Below are positions 1 through 11,515 of a stretch of DNA of 64,000 nucleotides, in pieces. The stretch's first letter is position 1; the number at the start of each line of letters is the position of its first letter. Source of the stretch: Cladorhizidae sp. MBARI D1340-BT2 (lineage: Eukaryota; Porifera; Demospongiae; Poecilosclerida; Cladorhizidae); contig JAQNBH010000002.1 in assembly GCA_028752905.1 (NCBI GenBank), positions 34,502,075 through 34,566,074 of the forward strand, read 5' to 3'. Made by a program: the position numbers and the translations under genes. The notes beneath the pieces are model-generated. The model was given only the letters and a program-made list of their open reading frames with translations. It ran no database searches and was not told the DNA's origin.

Positions 1-288
1 ACCACAATGGCATTAGGTCGATTAAAAGCTATCATGATATCCCTGCTCCTACTTCCTATTTAAAGAGGGAGGGGTAACACAAGCCAGCTTAGCTCACGGG
101 GGTGGGGGGGGGGAAGTTTTTTTTCTTCGTTACCACATACGTTGTAGCAAGGGAAGTGGAGGCCATTAAAGAGCAAGAATCAGTTGATGTACATATAACT
201 GACCATCATGATGGGTTCTGTTGGGGGAGTAGTTACAGACACTCTGTGGTGGTTTAGAGAATTTTTAAAAGTGATCAGGTACAGTTTT
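1..288. other. Left-edge non-coding sequence
   Basis: No supported gene. It holds a G-rich run near 100-115 and otherwise unremarkable AT-rich sequence leading into a tandem array. Confidence 0.5.
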
Positions 289-650
289 TAAGGGAGTATA
301 CTAGCCATCATTGGACAGACTTACAAGCCTTCATAAAGTGTATCATTGGAAGGCTCTTGAAACTAGCTATCTTCTGTTACTAAGGGAGTATACTAGCCAT
401 CATTGTACAGACTTACAAGCTTTCATAAAGTGTATCATTGGAAGGCTCTTGAAACTAGAAATCTTCTGGTACTAAGGGAGTATACTAGCACAGACTTACA
501 AGCCTTCATAAAGTGTATTATTGGAAGGCTCTTGAAACTAGCTATCTTCTGGTACTAAGGGAGTATACTAGCCATCATTGTACAGACTTACAAGCCTTCA
601 TAAAGTGTATCATTGGAAGGCTCTTGAAACAAAGTATCTTCTGGTACCAA
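289..650. repeat. 92 bp tandem repeat, about 4 copies
   Basis: Copies begin with AAGGGAGTATACTAGCC at about 290, 382, 474 and 557. The third copy has lost about 9 bp just after this start. Copies are nearly identical, with a few substitutions in the ACTAGCTATCTTCTGG part. Confidence 0.9.
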
Positions 651-831
651 AATTAATCCTTAGTTGCATAGCAACCACACTTTACTAGATGACCACCACC
701 TTCATTTGCAGGAGGCTGCTTGACTATAAGAAACAAATAAAAAACACTCCAATAAGTTTATGTTTGCAGCTATAACTTTTTGACAAGAATAAAATGCAGA
801 ATGCAAATATAATAAGTACAGCTCCATTTCT

Positions 832-1035
832 TGGGGTGAGGCAGGTTGAAGTAGGTTGACAATAGCTCTATGTGGACACCCACTGGACCAACACCACACT
901 GGGTTGAGGCAGGTTGAAGTAGGTTGACAATAGCTCTATATGGACACACACTGGACCAACACCACACTGGGGTGAGGCTGAAGTAGGTTGACAATAGATG
1001 GGGACACATACTGGACCAACACCACACTTGGTTGG
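832..1035. repeat. About 66 bp tandem repeat, 3 copies
   Basis: Three copies of a unit containing GTTGACAATAG and ACTGGACCAACACCACACT. Open frames on either strand here only reflect the repeat. Confidence 0.8.
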
Positions 1036-2070
1036 TCTCGTATATGTCCCCGTAGACCTTGTCAACCAATTTCAACCTGCCTCAACCAAACAGTTAACAG
1101 CAGCATACAATACTTACAGTCCAATGCAAGTGCTATGTACACTGTGCTGCATGTCAGGGAAGTTTTGGCAACCATGATCTAACACAAACTTGCTCGTGTC
1201 AATTAACTCACAACTAAAAGTAGGCATCTTGCTAGCAGAACCCATCAAATGGCAGAAGCCACTCATTCCCGACCACAGACTTGCGGCTCTCTCCTAGTGT
1301 GCTAATGCTCTGTGGTGGGCTAGGGAACGACGTCATTAATGAGGACAGTTCCGGCTCCACTACTACAGGAGGTTGCAGAAGAATGGGTGGCTCCCCCCTA
1401 TATCCCCCCCCCCTCCCCCCTCCCACTTCTTCCCACAGCGAACTTCTCCTCTTTGTTTTGCAGTCTCCGAGTTATCTGCTGACCAGCTGGTAAACTTGAC
1501 AGGGAATTAATTTGGCTGATCAATGGAGGCATTGCCAAATTAAACTCTGCCGATACTTTTCCAAGATGTCATTGTTATCAGGTTGGTTTCTGCAAATTAT
1601 CTCACGGTAGAAGAACAATACAGTGTTCAAGATGTTGCGCTAGACAGAAAGGTTGACGTCGGCTAGACAGAAAGGTCGATGATATTTTCCGAAGTTCACG
1701 CTTGACCACAATGTTCCCTCATACCCTGCAAACGCATCCTCCCCACCTCTCCCGCTGGGAGATTCTTCACCTACGCTGGCATTTTAAACATTCTAATGTA
1801 CCTCTTCATCATGAGGTCAGGGTTTATGAGGTAGACCAGCGACACAAATTCACACCTTCCACTGCACTTACTGTGGAAAGCATGAAACTGCCACTAAGCG
1901 ATCCTTTATTCAGACTTGCCGGCCTGAGAGAGAACCCACACACTACAATTAAATTTGCAAATTCAAAATTTCCACTGTGATCGAAACAAGAACAATCCAA
2001 CCCAATTAATGCCCTGCCCTCCAAATTTTATGGCCGTACAGAATTTTTATCACCAAAATAACTTCGGGCA
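1036..2070. other. Unassigned spacer
   Basis: No convincing gene. A pyrimidine tract with C runs lies at about 1395-1430. Short open frames on both strands show no recognisable domain. Confidence 0.4.
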
Positions 2071-3134
2071 CTGTAGACCCTCACACATCCGAATGCATTG
2101 GGACCCACCTTAGTTAGGTTATGCAAAAATCAGGAATATCATTAAAAATGCATGAATATAAATACTCATTGTGGTGTTGATAATTGCTGATAAGATTTTT
2201 ATTTGCAGGACCTTGAGCTGCGAGTAGTTTACTTCCTGGTCCTAGGAGGAGAAGCATCTGTGTCCTTAGGAGCTGCCATGACACATCATCCATATTTAAT
2301 TTACAGTGTGTATATATAAGCATTCTTGATCACAAGTACTGTAGGTTGTGTATATACAGCTGTTTGCAGGGTTTCATTTACGGGGGGGGGGGGGGGGGGG
2401 GAACCTTTTTGCCACCCCCCCCACCCCCCCCCCCCCCCCTTGGAAATTGTATTATTAAAATTCATTAGAAACTTTGTCACATCTTTAACCATCATGCCCC
2501 CCTTAATATCCAGATACCTCCAGTTGCCCCCCCCCCCCCCCCCCCCTTGGATAATTTTCTAAATGAAACCCTGGTTTGCTTCAGGCTATCATGCCTCTTC
2601 ATAATGTCCGAGATTATTCAGCTTGGAACACTTGGTGGTCTGTCTCATCAGTAGTCGCCAGCCTGCACTGCCAGAAAATGGTGGTGCTTCTGACTCTCGT
2701 TCATGTAACTCTTCATGGAAATCTGCTGCCTTCTCTGTTAGCAATGGCCGACTGAATGGAGTGCCTTCCTACCTTTTATGAATGAACCAGAGAAATAGAG
2801 CGCTTCCAAGCTGATCGCCTTTAGCAAGACTATCAAGGGTGCTTGAAAACTCGCGAAGTTTGGCTTCAAATCTCCGTTGTCTTTCAAAAGCCTCACTCTT
2901 CTGTGAGTACAGTTCGAGTGGATTTCTTCTTGCCAAAAATAGTTTACCACCACTCACTAGAGAAAACTTTGCTCATCTTTTTGCTGGCCCGAGCAAACTG
3001 ATTCAGCGTTCACGTGCAAATATCTAGCCTGCCACACCCAACTAATTTTCCTGTGGACGACCACTACCATATCTAATATTTTAACGAGTTTTAGCATTCT
3101 GATAACCGAGGTTCGGATATGCGAGGGTCTACTG
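2071..3134 (-). mobile_element. Decayed pogo/Tigger-like DNA transposon
   Basis: The right end, read on the minus strand, starts CAGTAGACCCTCGCATATC next to a TA dinucleotide (3135-3136). The left end at 2071 reads CTGTAGACCCTCACACATC, a diverged inverted match. Between them, minus-strand frames around 2957-2690 read like the CENP-B/Tc5-type DNA-binding region of Tigger/Jerky transposases: a LFLWFIHKR stretch, then a proline/leucine segment and EKAADFHEELHE after a stop. Stops and frame changes show the gene is dead. About 207 bp of the interval is a younger nested insertion (2367-2573). The family call rests on motif memory and terminal sequence, not alignment. Confidence 0.6.
2367..2573. 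mobile_element. MITE with G/C homopolymer arms
   Basis: A 207 bp element with perfect 14 bp terminal inverted repeats, CAGGGTTTCATTTA, flanked by the 5 bp direct repeat GTTTG at 2362-2366 and 2574-2578. Inside the left end is a run of about 20 G. The interior and right side carry long C runs, so the ends can pair into a long G:C hairpin. It has no coding capacity. It sits inside the Tigger-like copy and is therefore the younger insertion. Confidence 0.8.
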
Positions 3135-3605
3135 TATGTACATGTAGGACTACACCCTAATTAGCATGGCTGTGCAGTTAGGACTACACACTAATTAGCA
3201 TGGCAGTACAGGTAGTACTACACACTAATTAGCATGGCAGTATATACAGGTAGGACTACACACTAATTAGCATGGCAGTACAGATAGGACTACACACCAA
3301 CTAGCATGGCAGTACAGGTAGGACTACACACCAACTAGCATGGCAGTACAGGTAGGACTACACACCAACTAGCATGGCAGTACAGGTAGGACTACACACC
3401 AACTAGCATGGCAGTACAGGTAGGACTACACACCAACTAGCATGGCAGTACATGTAGGACTACACCCTAATTAGCATGGCTGTGCAGGTAGGACTACACA
3501 CCAACTAGCATGGCAGTACAGGACTACACACTAACTAGCATGGCAGTACAGGTAGGACTTCACACCAACTAGCATGGCTGTACAGGTAGGACTACACACC
3601 AACCT
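3130..3605. repeat. 34 bp minisatellite
   Basis: About 13 copies of a unit containing GGACTACACACCAACTAGC and ATGGCAGTACAGGT. It starts directly at the right end of the Tigger-like element. Left copies carry CTAATTAGC and right copies CAACTAGC, so variants are spatially sorted. Confidence 0.9.
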
Positions 3606-3739
3606 GTTTATCCAACTCACTCTTATTAAAGCAATTATAACTCTATCTACAGCATTTCAATGGAGGAATTTTATCATGGTTGCCATAGTAATGTGAATAT
3701 TGTATTAGAGGGGCAGATTGGTCCAGCGGCATCAGGGGA

Positions 3740-6300
3740 AACTTCCCAGCTATCCTAGCCCTAGTCCTCATTCTAGCCATATAACCTTAGCTCTAGACAT
3801 ACAATTTTACGTAGCCCTGGCTCTAGCCCTTAGCTAGCTCTAGTTATATAGGCTCAGTAGTTCTGCCATATAATCTTGGCCCTAGTTCTAGTCCTCTCCC
3901 TAGTCTCAGCTCTAACTCCAGTCATATAGCCTTAGCCCTATTCCTAGCCCAGTCATCTCAGCTCTAGTCTTAGCTCTGGCTAAAGTTTTTAGTCTAGCTC
4001 TAGCCATATAACATTAACTCTAGTCTTAGCTCTAGTCTGTCTTAGCTCTAGCCATAGTCTTAGCTCTGGCTCTCCTAGTCTAGCTCTAGTCATATAAAAG
4101 CCTTAGCTCTAGTCATAGCTCTAGCCATCTCAGCTCTAGTCTTAGCTCTAGTCATAGCTCTAGTCATAGCTCTAGTCTTAGCTCTAGTCTTAGCTCTAGT
4201 CTCAGCTCTAGTCTCAGCTCTAGTCTTAGCTCTAGTCTTAGCTCTAGTCTTAGCTATAGTCTTAGCTCTAGTCTTAGCTCTAGTCATAGCTCTAGTCTTA
4301 GCTCTAGTCTTAGCTCTAGTCTTAGCTCTAGTCATAGCTCTAGTCATAGCTCTAGTCTTAGCTCTAGTCTTAGCTCTAGTCTTAGCTCTAGTCATAGCTC
4401 TAGTCATAGCTCTAGTCATAGCTCTAGTCATAGCTCTAGTCTTAGCTCTAGTCTTAGCTCTAGTCATAGCTCTAGTCTTAGCTCTAGTCTTAGCTCTAGC
4501 CTTAGCTCTAGTCATAGCTCTAGTCTTAGCTCTAGTCATAGCTCTAGTCATAGCTCTAGTCTTAGCTCTAGTCTTAGCTCTAGTCTTAGCTCTAGTCTTA
4601 GCTCTAGTCATAGCTCTAGTCTTAGCTCTAGTCTTAGCTCTAGTCATAGCCCTAGTCATAGCTCTAGTCATAGCTCTAGTCATAGCTCTAGTCTTAGCTC
4701 TAGTCTTAGCTCTAGTCTTAGCTCTAGTCATAGCTCTAGTCTTAGCTCTAGTCTTAGCTCTAGTCTTAGCTCTAGTCTTAGCTCTAGTCATAGCTCTAGT
4801 CATAGCTCTAGTCTTAGCTCTAGTCTTAGCTCTAGTCTTAGTCTAGTCTTAGCTCTAGTCTTAGCTCTAGTCTTAGCTCTAGTCTTAGCTCTAGTCTTAG
4901 CTCTAGTCATAGCTCTAGTCTTAGCTCTAGTCCTAGCTCTAGTCTTAGCTCTAGTCTTAGCTCTAGTCTTAGCTCTAGTCATAGCTCTAGTCTTAGCTCT
5001 AGTCCTAACTCTAGTCCTAGCTCTAGTCTTAGCTCTAGTCTTAGCTCTAGTCTTAGCTCTAGTCTTAGCTCTAGTCTTAGCTCTAGTCTTAGCTCTAGTC
5101 TTAGCTCTAGTCTTAGCTCTAGTCTTAGCTCTAGTCTTAGCTCTAGTCTTAGCTCTAGTCTTAGCTCTAGTCATAGCTCTAGTCGTATACCCTTAGCTCT
5201 AGTCTTAGCTCTAGTCTTAGCTCTAGTCTTAGCTCTAGTCATAGCTCTAGTCTTAGCTCTAGTCATAGCTCTAGTCTTAGCTCTAGTCTTAGCTCTAGTC
5301 TTAGCTCTAGTCATAGCTCTAGTCTTAGCTCTGGTCATAGCTCTAGTCTTATCTCTAGTCATAGCTCTAGTCATAGCTCTAGTCTTAGCTCTAGTCATAG
5401 CTCTAGTCTTAGCTCTAGTCTTAGCTCTAGTCATAGCTCTAGTCTTAGCTCTAGTCATAGCTCTAGTCATAGCTCTAGTCTTAGCTCTAGTCTTAGCTCT
5501 AGTCATAGCTCTAGTCTTAGCTCTAGTCATAGCTCTAGTCTTAGCTCTAGTCTTAGCTCTAGTCTTAGCTCTAGTCATAGCTCTAGTCTTAGCTCTAGTC
5601 TTAGCTCTAGTCATAGCTCTAGTCTTAGCTCTAGTCTTAGCTCTAGTCTTAGCTCTAGTCTTAGCTCTAGTCATAGCTCTAGTCATAGCTCTAGTCATAG
5701 CTCTAGTCTCAGCTCTAGTCTTAGCTCTAGTCATAGCTCTAGTCATAGCTCTAGTCTTAGCTCTAGTCTTAGCTCTAGTCTTAGCTCTAGTCTTAGCTCT
5801 AGTCATAGCTCTAGTCATAGCTCTAGTCTTAGCTCTAGTCATAGCTCTGTCTTAGCTCTAGTCATAGCTCTAGTCATAGCTCTAGTCTTAGCTCTAGTCT
5901 TAGCTCTAGTCTTAGCTCTAGTCATAGCTCTAGTCTTAGCTCTAGTCATAGCTCTAGTCATAGCTCTAGTCTTAGCTCTAGTCATAGCTCTAGTCTCAGC
6001 TCTAGTCTCAGCTCTAGTCTTAGCTCTAGTCTTAGCTCTAGTCTTAGCTCTAGTCTTAGCTCTAGTCTTAGCTCTAGTCTTAGCTCTAGTCTTAGCTCTA
6101 GTCATAGCTCTAGTCATAGCTCTAGTCTTAGCTCTAGTCTTAGCTCTAGTCTTAGCTCTAGTCATAGCTCTAGTCTTAGCTCTAGTCATACAGCCTTAGC
6201 TCTCGTCATATAGCCTTAGCTCTGGTCTTATGTAGCTCTAGTCATATAGTCTTAGCTCTAGTCATATAGCATTAGCTCTAGTCCTTGCTCTAGCTCTAAC
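3740..6300. repeat. 12 bp minisatellite TTAGCTCTAGTC, about 2.3 kb core
   Basis: Near-perfect tandem 12-mers from about 4010 to 6290 with ragged, diverged edges (3740-4010 and 6190-6300) where CTAGCC and ATATAGCC spacings vary. Most copies differ at one site only, TTAGCTCTAGTC or ATAGCTCTAGTC (CTT or CAT). Because 12 is a multiple of 3, all frames stay open for long stretches; the apparent basic polypeptides on the minus strand are repeat artefacts. Confidence 0.97.
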
Positions 6301-6958
6301 CCCAGCAACCATTATTAGGTGGGCAAGACTATTGGACTTCAGGGCATTCACAGACGAGCAGAGGTGCGTGGGTGGCACATTGTAAATGCGCAGGCGGGGA
6401 AAACTCCAGGACAACACCCTTAATCAAATCATAGTGAGTAGTTGGTGCAGGAGAAACCAAAACAGATCAGATATCAAACAGATATCAAACAATCAATGTT
6501 TATGGAGTGCATAACCTCATGCAGCCGTGGATCCCCTGGGATTTCATGAAAAAGAAGTAACTCCTTCTCCAGCCCATGTTTCCTCTTACTTCACGCATGC
6601 TCTTCCTTCACGAGACACACGTCATGACTTGATAATGAAAGGAAAAATAACTCCATAGAAGTGCAAGAGGTGAAGCACGTAGTCTTCATCTGCGGCTGCC
6701 ACTTGATACGACAAAGCGTGCTCATGCACAGGACTCCCCCCTCGTTACGTGACCGACCTTGTACGCCAAGGCTACGGTCCAGTTCAGAGGTGAGCAGTAC
6801 ACAGGTCACTGCTGAATCAGCACGAGCACGAACCATGTGTGTGTGAAGTAGGTGTGGCTATGATTGCCTGCAATTAGAGCGATCGACTTTTACAGAGTTA
6901 GCTTGCTGGGTTGAGACGGCTAGAAGACTTCTTCAGCTATCGTGGCCACTTAAAACTC
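6300..6958. other. Unassigned spacer
   Basis: Mixed sequence without a recognisable gene. Small overlapping open frames on both strands near 6591-6846 show no domain. Confidence 0.4.
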
Positions 6959-6959
6959 C

Positions 6960-7036
6960 ATTTAAACACTTCTCAAGTGTCTTTTGTAGAGAGAGGAGAG
7001 AGAGACCAACAAAAGACACTTGAGAAGTATTTAAAT
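6960..7036. repeat. Long perfect-type hairpin
   Basis: Arms at 6960-6987 and 7009-7036 are inverted copies, 28 bp with about one mismatch and core ACACTTCTCAAGTGTCTTTT. The loop is a GA-rich spacer of about 21 bp. A (TA)n run follows. Confidence 0.85.
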
Positions 7037-7053
7037 ATATATATATATATATG

Positions 7054-7275
7054 TGACTGCGGTACAGTAGTAGTAAAGAGTCCAGAAACAATGCTGGGCC
7101 ATTGTTTTACAAAAAGTGGAATTTTCACTGTTTTCAACAAACACTTATAGTAATCTTGGCATGCATATTCATGTTACTTCTTCCAAAGGTAAAGGATCGT
7201 CAAAGTGGGTGTGCTAGAAGGCAATGGCCCAGCCTTGTTTCTGGACTCTTTACTACTACATGTATACTGCAGTTC
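7054..7275. mobile_element. Foldback-type non-autonomous element
   Basis: Inverted arms of at least 38 bp at 7066-7103 and 7222-7259 differ at one position (core AAGAGTCCAGAAACAA). Weaker pairing extends outward to about 7054 and 7275. The interior of about 118 bp is AT-rich and non-coding. No clear target duplication was seen. Confidence 0.6.
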
Positions 7276-7301
7276 ACTGCAGTTGACATACATATATTAA
7301 A

Positions 7302-7618
7302 ATCACCTTCTCAATAATCAACTTCAAATTTTATTCACTCTATGTTTCGACTAGATGCTCTAGTCTTCATCAGGAATAATGAGACGATAAGCTATTATTA
7401 TTATTATTGTTATTATTTTTTACATCCGGTGCACGTGCTAGGTGCGTGTACTGGCACGTGCTAGGCGCGTGTACTGGCATGCGGTGGATAGCTAGTTACA
7501 CAAGCCTTAGCGTCTAAATTATTCCTTATGAAGACTAATGAAGACTAGAGCATCTAGTCTTCATTGAGTGAATACAATTTGAAGTTGATTATTGAGAAGG
7601 TGATTTTAATGTTATTAT
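7302..7618. mobile_element. Foldback element of a dispersed family, copy 1
   Basis: Left arm from 7302 contains CTTCTCAATAATCAACTTC and then a GATGCTCTAGTCTTCATC segment. The right arm (about 7545-7618) is the inverse of both. Related arms occur at 8391, 40350, 50787 and 55852. No protein is encoded. Confidence 0.7.
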
Positions 7619-8390
7619 GTCAATTGCGAGTTCATTGAGAGTGTGTATATTATAGTTGAGAGGTGGAGGGCTATGCCAAGTGTGGGTGTCCGACAAGGCT
7701 TTCAAACACTTTTTCTAAATCGTTTATAGTCCACTGCACATACGTCTTGTTGCTATTCTCGACTGCTCTCATGTACACCACATACACTGCATAACAATCA
7801 GCTCAACATTGTGTTAGTAACATTGACGGGATGAAGGTCAGCTACAGCCTCTTTCAAGGACTTGATAGCAGCAGATGCACAGGAGAACTCCACAAACTAA
7901 ACGGCAGAACTGAGCGTGGGGCATTCATTCTGCTTCCTTCTGGTACAATACGTACGGTCTTGATGCAACTCTAATTATAAAACACCTCGTGAGCTAGCTT
8001 GATTGCATCCTCGACAACCAATGCTTGCCGCGCCTTTTTGACAGTAATTGAAACAGAGTCATCATGGACGTGCGTTGGAACGTTCGGAGTCTTCCAGTAC
8101 TCAAGTTTCTATGAATGGACTTATAGCACGCAAGATACGCGAGTGCAGAAACAGGAACGCAAACAGCAGACATTGAAGGTGGATTTCAAGTGTTTTCTTT
8201 GCTTCAACGAGATCCATTTGTGTTGTTGGTTTACTATCTTAATTAACAAGGGTTCAAGACACACCTTGGGAATTTCTTTATGGAGTAATATATCGTCTGA
8301 AACCACTGCTACGAGTGTTGGTTTTGGCGTCTTCTTGAGGTTCGCCATTTTGAAAATGGGCCAAACGTACATAGGGGGTGCTACAATGGC
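7602..8390. mobile_element. Internal part of dispersed repeat, copy 1
   Basis: Matches 40430-41280 in the same order at several points: CAGCTACAGCC, the CTCCACAAACTAAACGGC stretch, GAGCTAGCTTGATTGCATC, GGAGTCTTCC, and GCCATTTTGAAAATGGGCC near the end. It is bounded by inverted copies of the CTTCTCAATAATCAACTT arm. The open frame at 7999-8433 is not conserved in the second copy, so it is probably not coding. Confidence 0.55.
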
Positions 8391-8860
8391 CTTCTCAATA
8401 ATCAACTTGAAATTTACTCTTCCGACGTTCTGACTAAGGTGCTCTAGCCTTCAACATGAGGGGGGCTGGATACTCTAGCCTTCAACATGAGGGGGGCTGG
8501 ATACTCTTGCCTTCAACATGAGGGAGGCTGGATGCTCTTGCCTTCAACATGAGGGGGCTAGATGCTCTTGCCTTCAACATGAGGGGGGCTAGATGCTCTT
8601 GCCTTCAACATGAGGGGGCTAGATGCTCTTGCCTTCAACATGAGGGGGGCTGGATGCTCTAGCATTCAATGAGGGGGGCTGGATGCTCTAGCCTTCAACA
8701 TGAGGGGGGCTGGATGCTCTAGCCTTCAACATGAGGGGGGCTGGATGCTCTAGCCTTCAACATGAGGGGGGCTGGATGCCCTAGCCTTCAACATGAGGGG
8801 GGCTGGATGCTCTAGCCTTCAACATGAGGAGGACTAGATGCTACATGAGGAGGGCTAGAA
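8391..8860. repeat. About 30 bp minisatellite grown from the dispersed element
   Basis: Begins with the arm CTTCTCAATAATCAACTTG and then repeats a unit of GATGCTCTAGCCTTCAAC plus ATGAGGGGGGCTG about 14 times. The first part of the unit is the element's own segment next to the arm. Confidence 0.9.
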
Positions 8861-9300
8861 GAAATATGGGAACAATAATAAGTAAGTCGTAAATCTTTAA
8901 GGGACTGTTTCAGCTGAGAACTTGTTGAGAATCTTTGTGTTGTAAGTTACTGGGACACCCGTGAAAGCCACATCTGGGGACATCTTTATGGAGGCCAGCA
9001 TCCATCGCAACACCTGAACGGTCATTGTGTGTCACCATGTCCAGCCAGATCCTCAGCTTTAGTTCTCCTTGTTCATGATCCTTAGATTCTCTGACACTGG
9101 TGAGTCATCGACTTCAGCTCCATCTAAGCCCGAGAATGGATGGTTGCCAGCTCTTTCCCCTGGGCCTCGAGAATGACCTGACAAATGCTTGCTTGTTGAT
9201 GTACATGCACCCTGGTTGATCCTACAGTGCTGAAAACAGCATGCTGGGCACTTGTAGGGCACTTCCTGAACATTGTTGACTGAACAATTAATTAATCATT
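8860..9300. other. Unassigned spacer
   Basis: Minus-strand reading at about 9030-8880 gives a coding-like stretch without splice support. No family recognised. Confidence 0.3.
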
Positions 9301-9309
9301 AAAAAAAAA

Positions 9310-9347
9310 ATTGTCTTGTTATTATTATATCATCATCATCATCATCG

Positions 9348-9390
<43 letters not shown>

Positions 9391-9454
9391 TATCATTATC
9401 ATAATTAATATTATTATTATCATTATCATTATTATTAATATTATCATTATCATT

Positions 9455-9493
<39 letters not shown>

Positions 9494-9592
9494 CTACTAC
9501 TACTGTTGCTGCTACTACTACTACTGCTACTACTACTACTACTACTACTACTACTATTACTACTACTATTATTATTATAATAAGCGAAGTTG
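9310..9592. repeat. Compound trinucleotide microsatellite
   Basis: Blocks of ATC, ATT and ACT triplets follow each other. Long open frames of single amino acids here are artefacts. Confidence 0.95.
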
Positions 9593-9599
9593 ATCAAGG

Positions 9600-10300
9600 C
9601 ACAATACATGATGGATTACCTAACACACACTGGCCCAGATATTGTCGCTGGTGAGGTTACCTCACAGCCCACTCAGGACTCCGCAAGTCCCAGAGAAAAT
9701 GACATAAACCTCCGGGCCACCATATTGCATATAATTATACTAGTGCTCCATATTAGACCAACTCTGACACAGGAAATGTTCTTTCCTGTCAACCTTACAT
9801 AACAAATAGAGCCAGTGAACCCAAGGAATTCCACCAGGCAGGAAATGATGAGTGCCCAGGGAGGGAGGGGGAGGACCCCTCGCTAGAGTGCCACACCCTC
9901 TTCTATAACATTATGTCTCCTCAATTAGAGCCAGGACACCATGGTGGCTCTAATGAAGGGCTTGCTTCTCACACTAGAAATTGATTTCATGGTCGTTTTT
10001 TATTTTAAATATTGCTACCATTACTAAAATTAACTGTATTGTCTCAAATATTTATTAAAGTCCATAGCAACCATATATTTTTGGAATCACACATAGTTAC
10101 TTAATATGTAGGTGTGGTTTATGTTGCCTAGCAACAAAGTATGTGGTTGTAATTGTGGTTTTAGTAATTAATTTTTGAATTTCAAGTCAATTATTGTAGT
10201 ATATTTTATGATAACATGTTTTATACATTTGCAGGTACACAAATTTCAACCATAATGACCAGACTGCAGCATGGAATTATGAAAAACAGAAGAAAGCCTA
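9600..10300. other. Unassigned spacer
   Basis: No gene supported. AT-rich, with a GTTGCCTAGCAAC palindrome near 10118. Confidence 0.4.
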
Positions 10301-10307
10301 CATCACA

Positions 10308-10366
10308 AAGCTCAAATACCCAGCAGTTACGATGAGACATCGTGACTGATGGGTATTTGAGCTCTG
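10308..10366. repeat. Hairpin, about 25 bp stem
   Basis: Arms at about 10308-10332 and 10340-10365 pair through AGCTCAAATACCCA and TGGGTATTTGAGCT with a few mismatches. Confidence 0.75.
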
Positions 10367-10465
10367 TGAGAGGTGGGACTGCTGTGACTTTGTGTAGATC
10401 CAAAAACTGTGGACATAGAAACAGATATTTTTATATTCTATACCTTTTTGAACAGTAATACTTAC

Positions 10466-10742
10466 CTAAAGGCTGAGTAAGACTCTTATCACTAGAGCTG
10501 GAGCTGTCATCAGAAACTATATCTATTGGATCTTCATCTTCCTCCGTTACTTCTGAGTGACTAAGCTCAGGGTTTGCTCTGGGAAGGTAGCTCTCAACAC
10601 CTTCGCCTTCAAAATCACTGTCATCCGCTTCAGAAAGGCCGAAATCGTCGTCTTCCAGTAAAAGCAGCACACCGCTAACGTTCAAGCATGATTTCCGTGT
10701 GAGCTTTCCGTGTGAGCTTTCCGGGTTCAAAGTCCTTAGCAA
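10466..10742 (-). pseudogene. piggyBac-like N-terminal acidic exon
   Basis: About 92 codons, strongly acidic (LLLEDDDFGLSEADDSDFEG, later runs of Asp and Ser), resembling the acidic N-terminal part of piggyBac-type transposases. It ends at a strong donor, CTTTAG/GTAAGTATT, after 10466. No in-frame ATG was found before the acidic part, and a small duplication of CACACGGAAAGCT lies near the start, so it is probably dead. The element terminus is 164 bp upstream. The catalytic DDD part was not found downstream. An unrelated acidic host protein is possible but less likely given the terminus. Confidence 0.45.
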
Positions 10743-10910
10743 CCGTTATGCTGTCATTGTTTTGTGAATACCACGTGATAGAGCAACGTTTTAGGCGTCG
10801 TTTAATAAGATTTTTATGGGGGTAAGTTCGAACGATCTATTTTTTATAAATTTTTTAACTGGGAGACTTCTTAGGGCGCTTTAAAGCGCCCGTGACCGTT
10901 AAAGGGTTAA
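10743..10910 (-). mobile_element. piggyBac-type terminus with TTAA
   Basis: Read on the minus strand from the TTAA at 10907-10910 the sequence is CCCTTTAACGGTCACGGGC, followed by an internal GCGCTTTAAAGCGC palindrome. CCC...at a TTAA is the known piggyBac end and target signature. The opposite end was not identified. Confidence 0.5.
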
Positions 10911-10999
10911 GGACATCTGGTAAAGATTGTAACGACAGGAAAATGGGCGCTTGACAAATTTATGTGCACTAAACATCGAGAGGCTTAACAACCAGTTTA

Positions 11000-11307
11000 C
11001 ATCAACAATATGATAATATTAAATAATGATATTAATAATGATAATATAATGATGGTAATATTATTAATGATCATAACGATAATAATATTAATAATGATAA
11101 TAATAATATTAATAATGATGATAATAATATTAATAATAATAATGATGGTAATATTAATAATAACGATAATAATATTAATAATAATGATAATAAAAGTAAT
11201 AACAATGATAATAACATGATAATAATAATGATAACAATATAATAATGGTAACAATATTAATAATAATGATAATAATATTAATAATAATGATAATAATATT
11301 AATGATG

Positions 11308-11342
<35 letters not shown>

Positions 11343-11515
11343 TATAATAATAATAATAATAATAACAATAAAAATAATACTAATAATGATAATAATAGTA
11401 ATAATAATGATAACAATATTAATAATAATGATAACAATATTATAATAATATTAATAATAATGATAATAATATTAATGATGATGATAATAATAACAATAGC
11501 AATAATAAATCAAAT
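11000..11515. repeat. AT-rich AAT/GAT microsatellite
   Basis: Interspersed AATAAT, AATATT and GATAAT blocks over about 500 bp. Confidence 0.95.

Noticed and set aside
4090..6189. Four long minus-strand frames of 116-237 codons made of TRAK and TRAM repeats
   Set aside because: They arise because the 12 bp repeat keeps frame. They break at every indel and have no promoter, splice or domain evidence.
7999..8433. 144-codon frame
   Set aside because: Lies in a dispersed repeat whose second copy at 40.4-41.3 kb does not keep the frame.
9311..9609. Homopolymeric Ile, Leu, Ser and Met frames
   Set aside because: Direct products of ATC, ATT and ACT microsatellites. The same applies at 10997-11445, 35329-35742 and 56777-57241.
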